Shown piece after piece: positions 16,052 through 24,826 of a stretch of DNA of 64,000 nt. The notes under the pieces were generated by a model, which saw nothing but the letters and a program-made list of their open reading frames with translations, was not told where the DNA came from and searched no databases. Position 1 is the stretch's first letter; every line of letters begins with the position of its first letter. Source of the DNA: Sinorhizobium medicae. Lineage in GTDB: Bacteria > Pseudomonadota > Alphaproteobacteria > Rhizobiales > Rhizobiaceae. The DNA is taken from positions 124,001-188,000 of the forward strand of contig NZ_VITA01000001.1 in assembly GCF_007827695.1 (NCBI RefSeq), read 5' to 3'. A program made the translations under genes and the position numbers.

Positions 16052-16498
16052 ATGCTTCGAAAATCGTTGCTTGCAATTTTTGTCGCGTCAGCAACGGTCG
16101 CCGCGACGCCGGCGGCCGCTCAGGAATGCGACGCCGCCGGAACTATCGGCTCCGGCGGCAGCGCAGCGGCCGGGGGCACCTCGGCCAGCACGGTCGGAAC
16201 CGCGGGCACATGCAGAACCGATAGCGGAACGACCTCGTCGATTGGCGCAGGCGGAAGCGCCGCAACATCGGACGAAAAGGCAAAGAGTCGGACAAAGATA
16301 AATGAGAATCCCTCGCAGTTGCAGGGACAATCAAAGGCTCAGGCCATGGACAAGGGCACATTCAGCAAGTCGCAGACCAAGACCAAGGTCACAGAGGATG
16401 GACTGCAGAGCCGGACAAAGACCATGTCCCATGTGCCGGGAGAGAAGCCGACCCAGAGCAAGACGAAAACCATACTCCCGTTGCCGCAGCAACAGTAA
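16052..16498 (+). CDS. Secreted Gly/Ser-rich repeat protein 3
   Basis: A 148-residue protein with a Sec signal (cleavage near AAA-QEC), one Cys at its mature start and another in AGTCRT, and short GSGGSAAAGGTSAS repeats. A basic, Lys/Thr/Gln-rich C-terminal half follows with three SxTKTK motifs (SKSQTKTK, SRTKTMSH, SKTKTILP). The basic tail sets it apart from the acidic protein 1. The ATG at 16052 is chosen for the AAAGGAG site eight bases upstream. It is probably the last gene of the three-gene unit. Confidence 0.82.
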   Translation: MLRKSLLAIFVASATVAATPAAAQECDAAGTIGSGGSAAAGGTSASTVGTAGTCRTDSGTTSSIGAGGSAATSDEKAKSRTKINENPSQLQGQSKAQAMDKGTFSKSQTKTKVTEDGLQSRTKTMSHVPGEKPTQSKTKTILPLPQQQ

Positions 16499-16997
16499 CT
16501 GCGGCAGCCGTCGCGTTGCCGTTGGGAGCACTTCGGAATTAATGCGTTACGCTCCTTCGCGTGCGGGAACAAAGGCAGGCCTTGAGAATTAATGTGCTGC
16601 CGAACAATTCGGCATTCAGGTCCCCCAACCTGTTGGCGGTGCCCGCGCCAGTCCCCCGCGCGGGCACTCGCAGGCTTAGAGGCAGCAGCCATCGCATATG
16701 TTCGCGAACACCAGAATGTCTCCGGCATCGATCGAAACGGCAACCCCGATGTGGGGCTTCTCCTATCGCAAGGAAACATCGTGCCGTCGGCCTACGGGTT
16801 GACTGAAGCGAGCGGCTGTTTGGTCGGGCTGCGCCGCGCTCGACCGCGCTGTTTCCCCTTCCGGTCGGTCTCAAGCGGCTTGGCCAATCGGCGTAATCGA
16901 CCTCGCTGACCAGGCCGGCCGCGATGACTGGACCGCCAGTCGTCAGATGGCGAAACTCCCAAGCTTCCGCCCCGCCGCCCGCAAAGGAAGGGATATA
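16499..16997. other. Intergenic stretch with GC-rich hairpin
   Basis: No gene is supported in these 499 bp. A perfect 10-bp stem (GTGCCCGCGC at 16639-16648 with its complement at 16658-16667, nine-base loop) lies about 140 bp beyond the third repeat-protein gene. It lacks a T run and may stabilise or terminate that transcript. A GAATTAATG motif occurs twice (about 16532 and 16584). Frames on either strand lack ribosome sites. Confidence 0.5.
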
Positions 16998-17378
16998 ATG
17001 CTGCACGCGTTTTATCGTGACTACATTGATTGCCTGAATCGACAGGACTGGGATCAACTTGGACGGTATGTTGCCGGCGATGTCAGACACAATGGCCGTC
17101 TCTTGGGACTGTCTGGCTATCGGTCGATGCTCGTAAAGGATTTCGAGGATATTCCCGACCTGCTTTTCAAGATCGATCGTTTGGCCTGCGAACCGCCCCT
17201 CATCGCTGCAAGATTGAAGTTCGACTGCTCTCCGAAAGGCAGTTTCCTTGGACTGGCAATCAATGGTCGGCGCATCTCCTTCGCAGAAAACGTGTTTTAT
17301 GAAGTGACAAACGGCAAGATTGCCGATGTATTTTCCGTCATCGATAAAACAGCGATCGAAGATCAGATCGGAAAGTGA
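16998..17378 (+). CDS. SnoaL-like ester-cyclase family protein
   Basis: A 126-residue NTF2-fold protein (MLHAFYRDYIDCLNRQDWDQLGRYV, then HNGRLLGLSGYRSMLVKDFEDIPDL). The order matches the SnoaL polyketide-cyclase-like group, whose members act on ester or polyketide substrates or merely bind ligands. The start at 16998 is chosen for AAGGAAGGG about six bases upstream; the longer frame from 16947 adds unrelated residues. The MscS gene follows 154 bp downstream. Confidence 0.85.
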   Translation: MLHAFYRDYIDCLNRQDWDQLGRYVAGDVRHNGRLLGLSGYRSMLVKDFEDIPDLLFKIDRLACEPPLIAARLKFDCSPKGSFLGLAINGRRISFAENVFYEVTNGKIADVFSVIDKTAIEDQIGK

Positions 17379-17532
17379 ACCACGTCGGGAGAGATCATGC
17401 GAGGGCGTCCGGGTGATGAAAATCGTCCCGCCGCCATAGATATAGACGACTATGCTTTTGCACACGGCTGCTTCGGTCTAACATTACTAAACCGGAAGGT
17501 TGGATTGCGAAGCTATCTCGAGAGGCTCAGTC

Positions 17533-18831
17533 GTGGATTTCGTGCAGATTTTTCGCCCGCTTGAGGCCTGGTTCCGGACATTCGTGCTCAGCGAATGGAC
17601 ATTCTACCAGCTTGGGATAATCGCGGCCGGTTATATTTTCGCCTCCCTCGTCGCCTCCATAACCGAGCCGGCATTGGAGACCAGGGCTCGCCGCATCAAG
17701 GGCAACCCGGATCTGCTGCGTGTGATCATCGCCTTCATGCGCCGCCTGAAATGGCTTTTTCTGACCATCTGGCTGTGGCTTGCCAACGTCGTTCTCACAC
17801 AGAGTACGTGGCCATCGCAGCGATGGCTTGTCTCGACCGCGCTGACTCTGGCGGCCGCCTGGTTCGTCATTTCCGTGCTGACCAAGATCATCCGCAACCA
17901 GACACTGTCGCGCGTGGTCGCCGTCCTGAGCTGGGGCTACCTTGCGGTTTATGCCACCGGCCTCGAAGGCCCCGTCCTGTCGACGCTGGACGCGGCCGCC
18001 GTCAATCTGGGCGCGATGCGCCTTTCGCTGCTGATCGTCCTCAAGGCAGTCGTTCTGACGGTCGCTCTCATCTGGGTCGCAGTGCTCGCCGGCAACGTGC
18101 TTTCCCACTGGGTTCAACGTTCGGGCGACCTTTCGCCGTCGTTCAAAGTGCTGATCAGCAAGCTCATCAAGATCGTTCTGATCATGGTCGCCGGCGCAAT
18201 CGCATTGTCCGCGACGGGTATCGATCTCACGGCGCTAACGGTCTTTTCGGGTGCTGTCGGTGTCGGAGTAGGCTTCGGACTGCAGAAGGTCGTATCCAAT
18301 TTCATTTCCGGGATCATCATCCTGCTCGACAAGTCGATCAAGCCCGGCGACACGATCACGCTTGGAGACACGTTCGGATCCATTCGCGACCTGCGTGCGC
18401 GTTTTGTGTCGGTCATCACCCGCGAGGGGAAGGAATTCCTCATCCCCAATGAGGACTTCATCTCGCAGCAGGTGGTGAACTGGTCCTTCTCCAGCGATTA
18501 CGTCCGTATAGACGTCGATTTCGGCACGTCCTACGACAGCGATCCGCATGAGGTGGTGCGGATTGCCATCGAAACCGCATCTGCCGTTCCCCGCGTCGCC
18601 AACAACTACAAGGCGCCTGTCTGCTGGATGACGGCGTTCGGTGCCTCCTCGCTGGATTTCCGCCTGCGCTTCTGGATCTCGGATCCGGCCAACGGTTTGA
18701 CGAATGTACGCGGCCAGGTTCTGCTGGCATTATGGGATGCGTTCAAAGCGGCGAAGGTATCAATCCCCTTCCCGCATCGAGAGATCATCATGAAGACGCC
18801 GGTGGAGATTCAGCGGCCGCCACGAGCATAG
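17533..18831 (+). CDS. MscS-family mechanosensitive channel
   Basis: A 432-residue membrane protein with about six N-terminal helices before the MscS pore and beta domain. The pore helix and following linker are canonical (GVGVGFGLQKVVSNFISGIIILLDKSIKPGD), and the beta domain reads TREGKEFLIPNEDFISQQVVNWS. Family members gate in response to membrane tension and protect against hypo-osmotic shock in the inner membrane. GTG at 17533 is taken as the start because AGAGG lies seven bases upstream; a TTG at 17500 is the longer alternative. Confidence 0.9.
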   Translation: MDFVQIFRPLEAWFRTFVLSEWTFYQLGIIAAGYIFASLVASITEPALETRARRIKGNPDLLRVIIAFMRRLKWLFLTIWLWLANVVLTQSTWPSQRWLVSTALTLAAAWFVISVLTKIIRNQTLSRVVAVLSWGYLAVYATGLEGPVLSTLDAAAVNLGAMRLSLLIVLKAVVLTVALIWVAVLAGNVLSHWVQRSGDLSPSFKVLISKLIKIVLIMVAGAIALSATGIDLTALTVFSGAVGVGVGFGLQKVVSNFISGIIILLDKSIKPGDTITLGDTFGSIRDLRARFVSVITREGKEFLIPNEDFISQQVVNWSFSSDYVRIDVDFGTSYDSDPHEVVRIAIETASAVPRVANNYKAPVCWMTAFGASSLDFRLRFWISDPANGLTNVRGQVLLALWDAFKAAKVSIPFPHREIIMKTPVEIQRPPRA

Positions 18832-18965
18832 GCTTGGTCGTGCCTTGCCATCGCCGCTCGGTTCACAGGCGCCCTGTCACGTGCCGGCAAATCCAGCGGT
18901 TGACAATTTTGATGAAAATGCCCCTCTTGCATTGCCTCGCAACCAGATTTGAGAGGCGCAGGTTC

Positions 18966-19892
18966 ATGCAGCATTTTCCGTATATAGGCTCCGGTCCCTA
19001 TTGCTACGCCAATGCGTTCGCGATGATGTTTGGCCAACACGCTCCATCCACCGCTGTTATCGAGTTCGCCACCGGCAGCCCTTTCGGGATGCAGCTCGTC
19101 GGCGGGTGCCTGCCCTTTTTCGATCCCTTCGGCTGGACGCCTGAGGGTGGCTTCGATGCTGCTCTCGATGCCATGGGCTGGACGTCATCTGTCACGAGCG
19201 GCGGCAATGCCGCGGACGCAGTCGAGCGACTCCGATCCGAGCTCGTCCATAGCCCAGTCTGGGTCGGTCCGGTAGAGATGGGCTGGCTGCGGCACCAACC
19301 GGGCAAGGACGGCCCGATCGGCGCAGATCACTATGTCGTCGTCATCGGCCTCGCGAACGATTGGGTGCAGTTGCACGATCCCCAGGGATACCCATTCGCG
19401 ACATTGCCGATCGGCGATTTCCTGACCGCATGGCAGGCGGAAACCATCGACTATGGAACGCCCTTCACCATGCGTTTCGGTTTCCGACAGATGCGCGTGG
19501 TCGACGAAGATGACGAAATCAGAGCGTCGCTGCCTGCCGCGATCAGATGGTTGTCGATGCAAGAGCCGCGACACATGCCCGAAGGCACCATCGGCAATGG
19601 CGAGGCGGCCGAGGCATTGGCGAGCATGATCGACGCGGGGTGCGACGAAGACTTGCGTGCACACCTGATCCATTTCGCAATCCGCGTTGGCGCAAGACGG
19701 CTCGCCGATGCCGCCACTTGCCTTTCCCGGATCGACTATACGGACGCTGCTCATATTGCCTCGGAGCAGGCCGCCCTGACTGGGGCATTGCAATATCCCC
19801 TGGTCGCCGGCAACGACGCGGAAGCGGCAGACCTGCTCAGGCGTCTGGCGCCGACTTACCAGCGCCTGCTGGAGGCTTTGCGGCTGCACTGA
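18966..19892 (+). CDS. Papain-fold (BtrH-N-like) protein
   Basis: A 308-residue soluble protein. The start MQHFPYIGSGPYCYANAFAMMFG places a Cys at the beginning of a long helix, and GADHYVVVIGLANDWVQLHDP gives a His followed by an Asp, the order of a Cys-His-Asp papain-like fold. This recalls the BtrH N-terminal/C39-like group, whose members transfer acyl groups or cleave peptides. The C-terminal 120 residues are helical and unassigned. The ATG at 18966 has GAGAGG upstream. It stands alone, with no peptide precursor or synthase nearby. Confidence 0.65.
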   Translation: MQHFPYIGSGPYCYANAFAMMFGQHAPSTAVIEFATGSPFGMQLVGGCLPFFDPFGWTPEGGFDAALDAMGWTSSVTSGGNAADAVERLRSELVHSPVWVGPVEMGWLRHQPGKDGPIGADHYVVVIGLANDWVQLHDPQGYPFATLPIGDFLTAWQAETIDYGTPFTMRFGFRQMRVVDEDDEIRASLPAAIRWLSMQEPRHMPEGTIGNGEAAEALASMIDAGCDEDLRAHLIHFAIRVGARRLADAATCLSRIDYTDAAHIASEQAALTGALQYPLVAGNDAEAADLLRRLAPTYQRLLEALRLH

Positions 19893-19928
19893 TCCTCGCG
19901 GGCGTACCTATTCCCCCTCCCCAGGCTT

Positions 19929-20369
19929 TCATGCGTATTCGGCTCGCGGCGCGCCCGGGATCGGGAAGACCCGGTCATAGGCGAGGTTGAAGACGAAATT
20001 ATAAACCAGATAGAAGGCTACAATGGCGAGGTCGAGCTGCAATGTTTCGAGCAGGCCCATGTTCAGGTACCAGGCGATTGGTGGCAGCAGGATCGCCAAC
20101 AGGCCGATCTCGAACAACACGGTGTGCACGAGACGTATTCTGAAGGTCTTCGTAGTGGACCCGAACATACGGCGCATGCCGTGATCGAAGCCGAGGTTGA
20201 ACAGGAAGTTCCAGATCGTCGCAATCGTGGCGGAGCCGATGCCGACGACACCCATATGCATGATCGGCTTATGGAACAGATAGGCCGCGAGCGGCGTGAC
20301 GATCATCAAGCCGATGACCTCAAACAACAAAGTGTGCCGGATCCGGTCCGGGAACGTGCGCATCTTCAC
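19929..20369 (-). CDS. PACE-family efflux transporter
   Basis: A 146-residue protein with four membrane helices formed by two bacterial transmembrane pair units: residues about 8-65 (RHTLLFEVIGLMIVTPLAAY to TIATIWNFLFNLGFD) and 78-140 (HTVLFEIGLLAILLPPIAWY to YNFVFNLAYDRVFP). PACE transporters export chlorhexidine and other amphipathic cations using the proton gradient. AGGAG precedes the ATG at 20369. A LysR-type gene is divergent, as is common for this family (the AceI/AceR arrangement). Confidence 0.9.
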   Translation of the reverse strand: MKMRTFPDRIRHTLLFEVIGLMIVTPLAAYLFHKPIMHMGVVGIGSATIATIWNFLFNLGFDHGMRRMFGSTTKTFRIRLVHTVLFEIGLLAILLPPIAWYLNMGLLETLQLDLAIVAFYLVYNFVFNLAYDRVFPIPGAPRAEYA

Positions 20370-20441
20370 GATGCATCTCCTTTTGAGCTGTGTTGATCTG
20401 CGCGCTTTATATCTCTATTCCTGGCGCCACAAAGTTAGATC

Positions 20442-20460
20442 CTATCTGGAACTGAGATAG
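20442..20460. promoter_or_regulatory. LysR-type binding dyad
   Basis: CTATCT at 20442-20447 and AGATAG at 20455-20460 form a perfect inverted repeat with seven bases between, ending directly at the LysR start codon. It lies in the 91-bp gap between the PACE transporter gene and its divergent regulator, where autoregulatory LysR sites are usual. Confidence 0.5.
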
Positions 20461-21354
20461 ATGACCGTTTCAATGGAACAGCTGGAAGCCTTTGTCGCGG
20501 CGGCCGAGCACGGATCCTTCTCGGCGGCTGGCCGGGCATTGCGCAAGGCGCAATCCGCCGTCAGCACGCAGATATCGAACCTTGAGGAGGATCTCGGGCT
20601 GGAGCTGTTCAGCAGGCGGGGCCGCAACCCGACCCTCACCTCGGCCGGCGAGCGGCTGTTGTCGGAAGCGAAGCTGATCCTCGACAGGCGTGAGCATCTG
20701 ATCGGCGTGGCAGCCAGCTTTGAAGCGCATGTGGAAAAGCGCCTCGTGGTCGCTATCGACGAACTGTATCCTGAGCATGCGTTGGGCGAGCTGTTTGCCG
20801 AGTTTGCCGTGCAATTCCCTCATGTCGAGCTCGAACTGCTGTTCCCGATGATGGAAGACGTCAGCCGCCTCGTGCTTGACGGGAAAGCGGATATCGGCGT
20901 TATGTGGCGGCAAGAGGATCTGCCCGCGGAGCTGGGCTTCCATACGATCGGCTGGGTGCAGTTGAATCTGGTCTGCGGCAAGAGCCATCCGCTCGCCAAT
21001 TCGGTGGTCGACTGGGAAGATCTCAAGCGGCATCGGCAGATCATGGTCACGGTGCGCACAGAAGGTATGGAGCGGCACCGCCTTCGCGTGGCAGCCGAAG
21101 TCTGGTGGGTCGAGAGCCATTGGGTGATCCTGCAGATTCTAAAGCAGGGTATCGGCTGGGCCCTCATTCCTGCTCATATTATTGCGAGGTCGCCGGTTGC
21201 GCAGGATCTCGCGATCCCGGCGCTTCAATTCGACGACGGCGCGCATCCGGTGGCGCTGGAGCTGGTCTGGCACAAACAACGCCCCACGGGTCCGGCCGCG
21301 ACCTGGTTGCGGAAGCGCTTCGCAACCACGAAGATCGATATAGTCGCGGAGTGA
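20461..21354 (+). CDS. LysR-type regulator of the PACE gene
   Basis: A 297-residue LysR-type regulator with a standard helix-turn-helix (VAAAEHGSFSAAGRALRKAQSAVSTQISNLEEDLG, residues about 12-45). The effector domain starts near residue 90 (KRLVVAIDELYPEHALGELF). Length and order are normal. By position it should activate the divergent efflux gene when an inducing cation or metabolite is present. An in-frame ATG four codons on is a possible alternative start. Confidence 0.92.
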   Translation: MTVSMEQLEAFVAAAEHGSFSAAGRALRKAQSAVSTQISNLEEDLGLELFSRRGRNPTLTSAGERLLSEAKLILDRREHLIGVAASFEAHVEKRLVVAIDELYPEHALGELFAEFAVQFPHVELELLFPMMEDVSRLVLDGKADIGVMWRQEDLPAELGFHTIGWVQLNLVCGKSHPLANSVVDWEDLKRHRQIMVTVRTEGMERHRLRVAAEVWWVESHWVILQILKQGIGWALIPAHIIARSPVAQDLAIPALQFDDGAHPVALELVWHKQRPTGPAATWLRKRFATTKIDIVAE

Positions 21355-21523
21355 CGGGGCCGCGAGCAGCAGCTGGCGGCGCTTCCCGTCATGGTAATCG
21401 GCATGAGGTGGTTTACCGGTGAGGCACTTCTGATCGAGTGAGGACTGCTGAACCTCCATCAAACAAGGTCGAATGGGCTTCGGGTCGGAAGCAGCATTAC
21501 GGTTCGTCTTGCACCACACGCCG

Positions 21524-21745
21524 TCAAGAGGCTGGCTGCTTGTCTTCCGCGAGAGTGTACGCCACGATCGCATTGGCATGGCCGTGGCCAATGCCGTGCT
21601 CGCTCTTCAGCATGCCTACAAGTTCCATGTGCCTGGCAGGATAGCGCTTCCGTACGAGCTCTTGCCAGTCATCGATTGGACGGCCGTATTTCCTCTCGAT
21701 CGATGGAAAATAGGAAGCAGGTCCTTTGATCGTCTCGGTGGTCAT
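21524..21745 (-). CDS. DUF4287 domain protein
   Basis: A 73-residue protein matching the DUF4287 pattern: SYFPSIERKYGRPIDDWQEL, then HMELVGMLKSEHGIGHGHANAIVAY. Its role is unknown. It starts 4 bp inside the end of the VOC gene at 21742, so the two are translationally coupled. Both families recur together in proteobacteria, often as stress- or toxin-response accessories. Confidence 0.85.
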   Translation of the reverse strand: MTTETIKGPASYFPSIERKYGRPIDDWQELVRKRYPARHMELVGMLKSEHGIGHGHANAIVAYTLAEDKQPAS

Positions 21746-22227
21746 CGCGCGTCATCCCCTCTTCGTGCCGCATCGATCACAGCCACGTCGATTTTCCGCA
21801 TCGTCATCATCGCGTCGAATGCGCGCTTGGCTTGTTCGCCACCAGCTTGAAGCGCCTCCATTAGAGTGCGAGGTGTGATCTGCCAGGAGATGCCCCACTT
21901 GTCCTTGCACCAGCCGCATTCGCTTTCCTGGCCGCCATTGCCGACGATGGCGTTCCAATAGCGGTCTGTTTCGTCCTGATCCTCGGTGCTGATCTGGAAT
22001 GAAAAAGCTTCATTGTGCTTGAATGTCGGGCCGCCGTTCAATCCGACGCAGGCAACACCTGCCACCGTGAACTCGACAACCAACACATCTCCCTCTTCTC
22101 CGTCCGGGTATTTGCCGGGCGCGCGGATGATGGCTTCGACCTTGCTGTCCGGGAAGGTGCCGGCATAGAAGCGGGCGGCTTCCTCAGCGTCCTTGTCGAA
22201 CCACAGACAAATGGTGTTCTTAGACAT
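21742..22227 (-). CDS. VOC protein, PhnB-like
   Basis: A 161-residue protein of the PhnB/3-demethylubiquinone methyltransferase-like VOC group. The characteristic order is present: CLWFDKDAEEAARFYAGTFPDS, LNGGPTFKHNEAFSFQI, and ECGWCKDKWGISWQITPRTLMEAL. Despite the database label, these proteins are not proven methyltransferases. Length is normal. AGGAGGACGAC precedes the ATG at 22227. DUF4287 follows with a 4-bp overlap. Confidence 0.9.
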   Translation of the reverse strand: MSKNTICLWFDKDAEEAARFYAGTFPDSKVEAIIRAPGKYPDGEEGDVLVVEFTVAGVACVGLNGGPTFKHNEAFSFQISTEDQDETDRYWNAIVGNGGQESECGWCKDKWGISWQITPRTLMEALQAGGEQAKRAFDAMMTMRKIDVAVIDAARRGDDAR

Positions 22228-22416
22228 CGTGTCGTCCTCCTGATGGTTGTCCTTCAGATCGAGAGCCCGACCTGATCATACAATGACGCACCAGCCGCCA
22301 GCGATCCGACAGCATGATCGAATTCGCTGCGCTTTTTTTCAAGACAGGTCGATGCCTGGAGAGAGACTTCGCCGAGGGAATTCACTTGCGCCAAGGCACC
22401 GCAGTTTGGCTCGGCT

Positions 22417-23507
22417 TCATCGTCCAGCGGCGTCAACGCAGTTGTTCGCTGCAAACAGCAAAACCTTGCGGCTGTTTTCCAGCCAGGCCTCAGCGATCAT
22501 CGGCTGGTTAGGGCTGCTTTTTAGCGACCCCGAATGCCAACCTTTTCGTTTTTGTCAGAAATGCCCTTAACTGTTCCGTGGGAACTTCCGTAACGATCTC
22601 GGAAATTTGACTGTCCTTCTGATGAATGATGGGGGCGTCGGCCCAGAAGGTCCTCTCAGTCTCGACGGCGACCCTGAGGGCGACCTCCCGGACCACACCG
22701 ACGGGCCCGTTGACTTCCATGCCCAGGAAGAGACGGCCGGGCTGTTTCTCGGAGCAGAAGACGTTGAGTTGCATCTCACGTTCGACATCGGAGACGGTTC
22801 TGACGAATGCCTCGAAACCATCATCACGGAAATTGATCCGCCACGCGGACTACGCCAGGGGCATTTCGCCGGTCAACACTTTCAGCACCCGCGGTTCGCT
22901 TCTCACAAAGCCGCTCAGGTCTTCGGTCGGATAGTTCGTCAGGCCCCAGCCCTCGGCGTCCTCTCGGGAGGACCAGAGGATGCTTTCCGGTGCGACATAG
23001 GTGACGAATGCAGCGATGCTGCCGTGAGACACGCCATGCTTCACCGCATGTCGACTGATAGCCTCGTTACAGGCTTCGTCCGGGACGCCCCCGCGGGAAC
23101 AGGAATGCTGCCCCAGCGAGCCGCGATCTTCGACCGTGCGCGTCTTACCGGCAATGAAAACGATCGAGGCACAGGCAGAGGCGCATCTCGCACCGTCCGG
23201 CGACGGTGTGAACCGGCCTTCTATCCAGGAGCGATGAAATCCGAAGTGCCTCGCCAACCGACCCGTCGGGGCTGTCGAGAAGCAGAACAGGTAATCCGTA
23301 GGGCAAGGCCTCAGCCTGAGCCAGGTGCGCTGCCAGTTTCCGTTCCTTGCCCCGGTCGATCGGACCGGTGAGCTTGACGACCCGATGTTCACGCCAGGTG
23401 ACGACCCCGACATCTGCAGCGAGCGCGCCTCCGCATAAGTATTCTCCAACATACATGGACAGGAGAATACCAAAGATGACACCCCTTACGCAGATAACCC
23501 CCCTCAC
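22417..23507 (-). pseudogene. Frameshifted periplasmic ClpP-like protein gene
   Basis: Consistent protein segments lie in successive frames. Frame one, from 23507, has a signal peptide and VLLLDSPDGSVGEALRIS. A second frame, to 22850, has DGARCASACASIVFIAGK and WGLTNYPTEDLSG. A third, to 22508, has MQLNVFCSEKQPGRLFLGME. A fourth, to 22417, has QPMIAEAWLENSRKVLLFA. Together they form one protein of about 350 residues that resembles ClpP-fold periplasmic proteins (COG3904-like; the SACAS motif marks the active-site serine region). At least three shifts are needed. The gene is decayed, or several base-call errors are present. Confidence 0.75.
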
Positions 23508-23717
23508 AATGCCCCCCGATATCTACGCCCCATTGGTGAGGATTACGCGATCGGTAAGCTTATTGCAACCATAGAGAGTAACTGCAGAATGAGGAAAGCT
23601 GGCTTCCGCTTTTCGCCGCTCGGCTTTCGGGTACGACCGTCGACAATCTGCTCCGGCGGAATGTTTCCATTTAGACAAGAAAGGCTTTAGATTGAAGGCG
23701 CGGCAAGGGAGGCCCCG

Positions 23718-24539
23718 ATGACATCCAGCTTCAACGTGCATGATGCGGCCGGATACGAACAGTTGATGGGGCGCTGGAGCCGTAAGCTCGCGCCGATATT
23801 CATCGACTTTGCAGGCATTGGCGATGGCGAGAGGGTTCTGGATGTCGGGTGTGGGACCGGCAGCCTCACCTTCGCGCTCGCCAAGGCAGCCAATCTCCGA
23901 GAAATCGCCGCGATCGACTATTCGCCCGTCTTTGTGGCGGAGGCAGCCCGGCGCAACACCGATCCGCGCATAAAGTTCGAGGAGGCTGATGCCTGCGCTT
24001 TGCCCTTCGACGATGGAAGTTTCGACCGTGCTTTCGCCCTGCTCGTCCTTCACTTCGTGCCCGAATCCGGCAAAGCTGTCGCCGAAATGCGCCGTGTCGT
24101 GCGGAGCGGCGGAGTTGTCGCGGCGGCGGTCTGGGACCATCTCGGCGGAATGCCCGGCATGCGCATGATGGTCGATACGGTGGCGGCACTCAGTGAGGGC
24201 GGGCGGCAGTTGCGCGCCCGCTATTGCTTTCAGCCGATGGTGCAACCGGAAGAGATGAAACGGGCTTTTGCTGCGCAGGGGCTCATGGACGTTGCGGAAA
24301 CCCAACTGATGATCCGCATGGACTATCGGAACTTCGATGATTACTGGGCGCCAATTGCCGCCGGCGAAGGGCCGCTCGGCAAGTATGTGGCGGTGCTCGA
24401 CGCAGAGGAGCGATCGCGCACGGAAGCCGCCGTACGCGACGCCTATGAGGCCGGCGGCCCCGACGGCCCCCGCTCCTTTGCGAACGTAGCCTGGGCGTGC
24501 CGCGGTACAGTTCCGCCCACCAAGGTCGATCCGACCTGA
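23718..24539 (+). CDS. Class I SAM-dependent methyltransferase
   Basis: A 273-residue methyltransferase with the SAM-binding motif VLDVGCGTGSLTFAL (residues about 40-55), acidic residue after strand 2 (AIDYSPVF) and FEEADACALPFDDGSFD (motif for the third strand). It fits the UbiE/Methyltransf_11 type. GGGAGG lies before the ATG. No substrate is implied by neighbours; the following gene is convergent. Cytoplasmic. Confidence 0.9.
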   Translation: MTSSFNVHDAAGYEQLMGRWSRKLAPIFIDFAGIGDGERVLDVGCGTGSLTFALAKAANLREIAAIDYSPVFVAEAARRNTDPRIKFEEADACALPFDDGSFDRAFALLVLHFVPESGKAVAEMRRVVRSGGVVAAAVWDHLGGMPGMRMMVDTVAALSEGGRQLRARYCFQPMVQPEEMKRAFAAQGLMDVAETQLMIRMDYRNFDDYWAPIAAGEGPLGKYVAVLDAEERSRTEAAVRDAYEAGGPDGPRSFANVAWACRGTVPPTKVDPT

Positions 24540-24550
24540 ATCGTTGTGAA

Positions 24551-24826
24551 CTAATGCAGAACCGGCCGCGCTCCATCCCGGAACAGCGCAATCAGCGAAA
24601 TACCGTGCTGTAAGAGTAGTTCTGCAGCCGGGAGATCCATTGTCGCGACGTCTTCGGCACAACCACTTATGATTCTGGCGAGACTGATCGAGTTTGCTGC
24701 AAACCGCTCATCGCCGATTTCCTGCGCCTCATCCGCGGTCGCTTCAAGCGCGTCCGCGACGAGGGTCATCAAGTTGGCGCGCTCGCGCGGCGTCATGTCG
24801 TTCAGGGTCTTGGCAGTGTCCCGCAT
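24551..24826 (-). CDS. Conserved hypothetical protein
   Basis: A 91-residue, helical, acidic protein (MTPRERANLMTLVADALEATADEAQEIGDERF). No known domain is recognised. AAGGAG precedes the ATG at 24826. It is convergent with the methyltransferase gene (12 bp between stops). Confidence 0.7.
   Translation of the reverse strand: MRDTAKTLNDMTPRERANLMTLVADALEATADEAQEIGDERFAANSISLARIISGCAEDVATMDLPAAELLLQHGISLIALFRDGARPVLH

Noticed and set aside
16539..17465. 308-residue minus-strand frame opposite the SnoaL-like gene
   Set aside because: It is antisense to a gene with clear family motifs and has no ribosome site.
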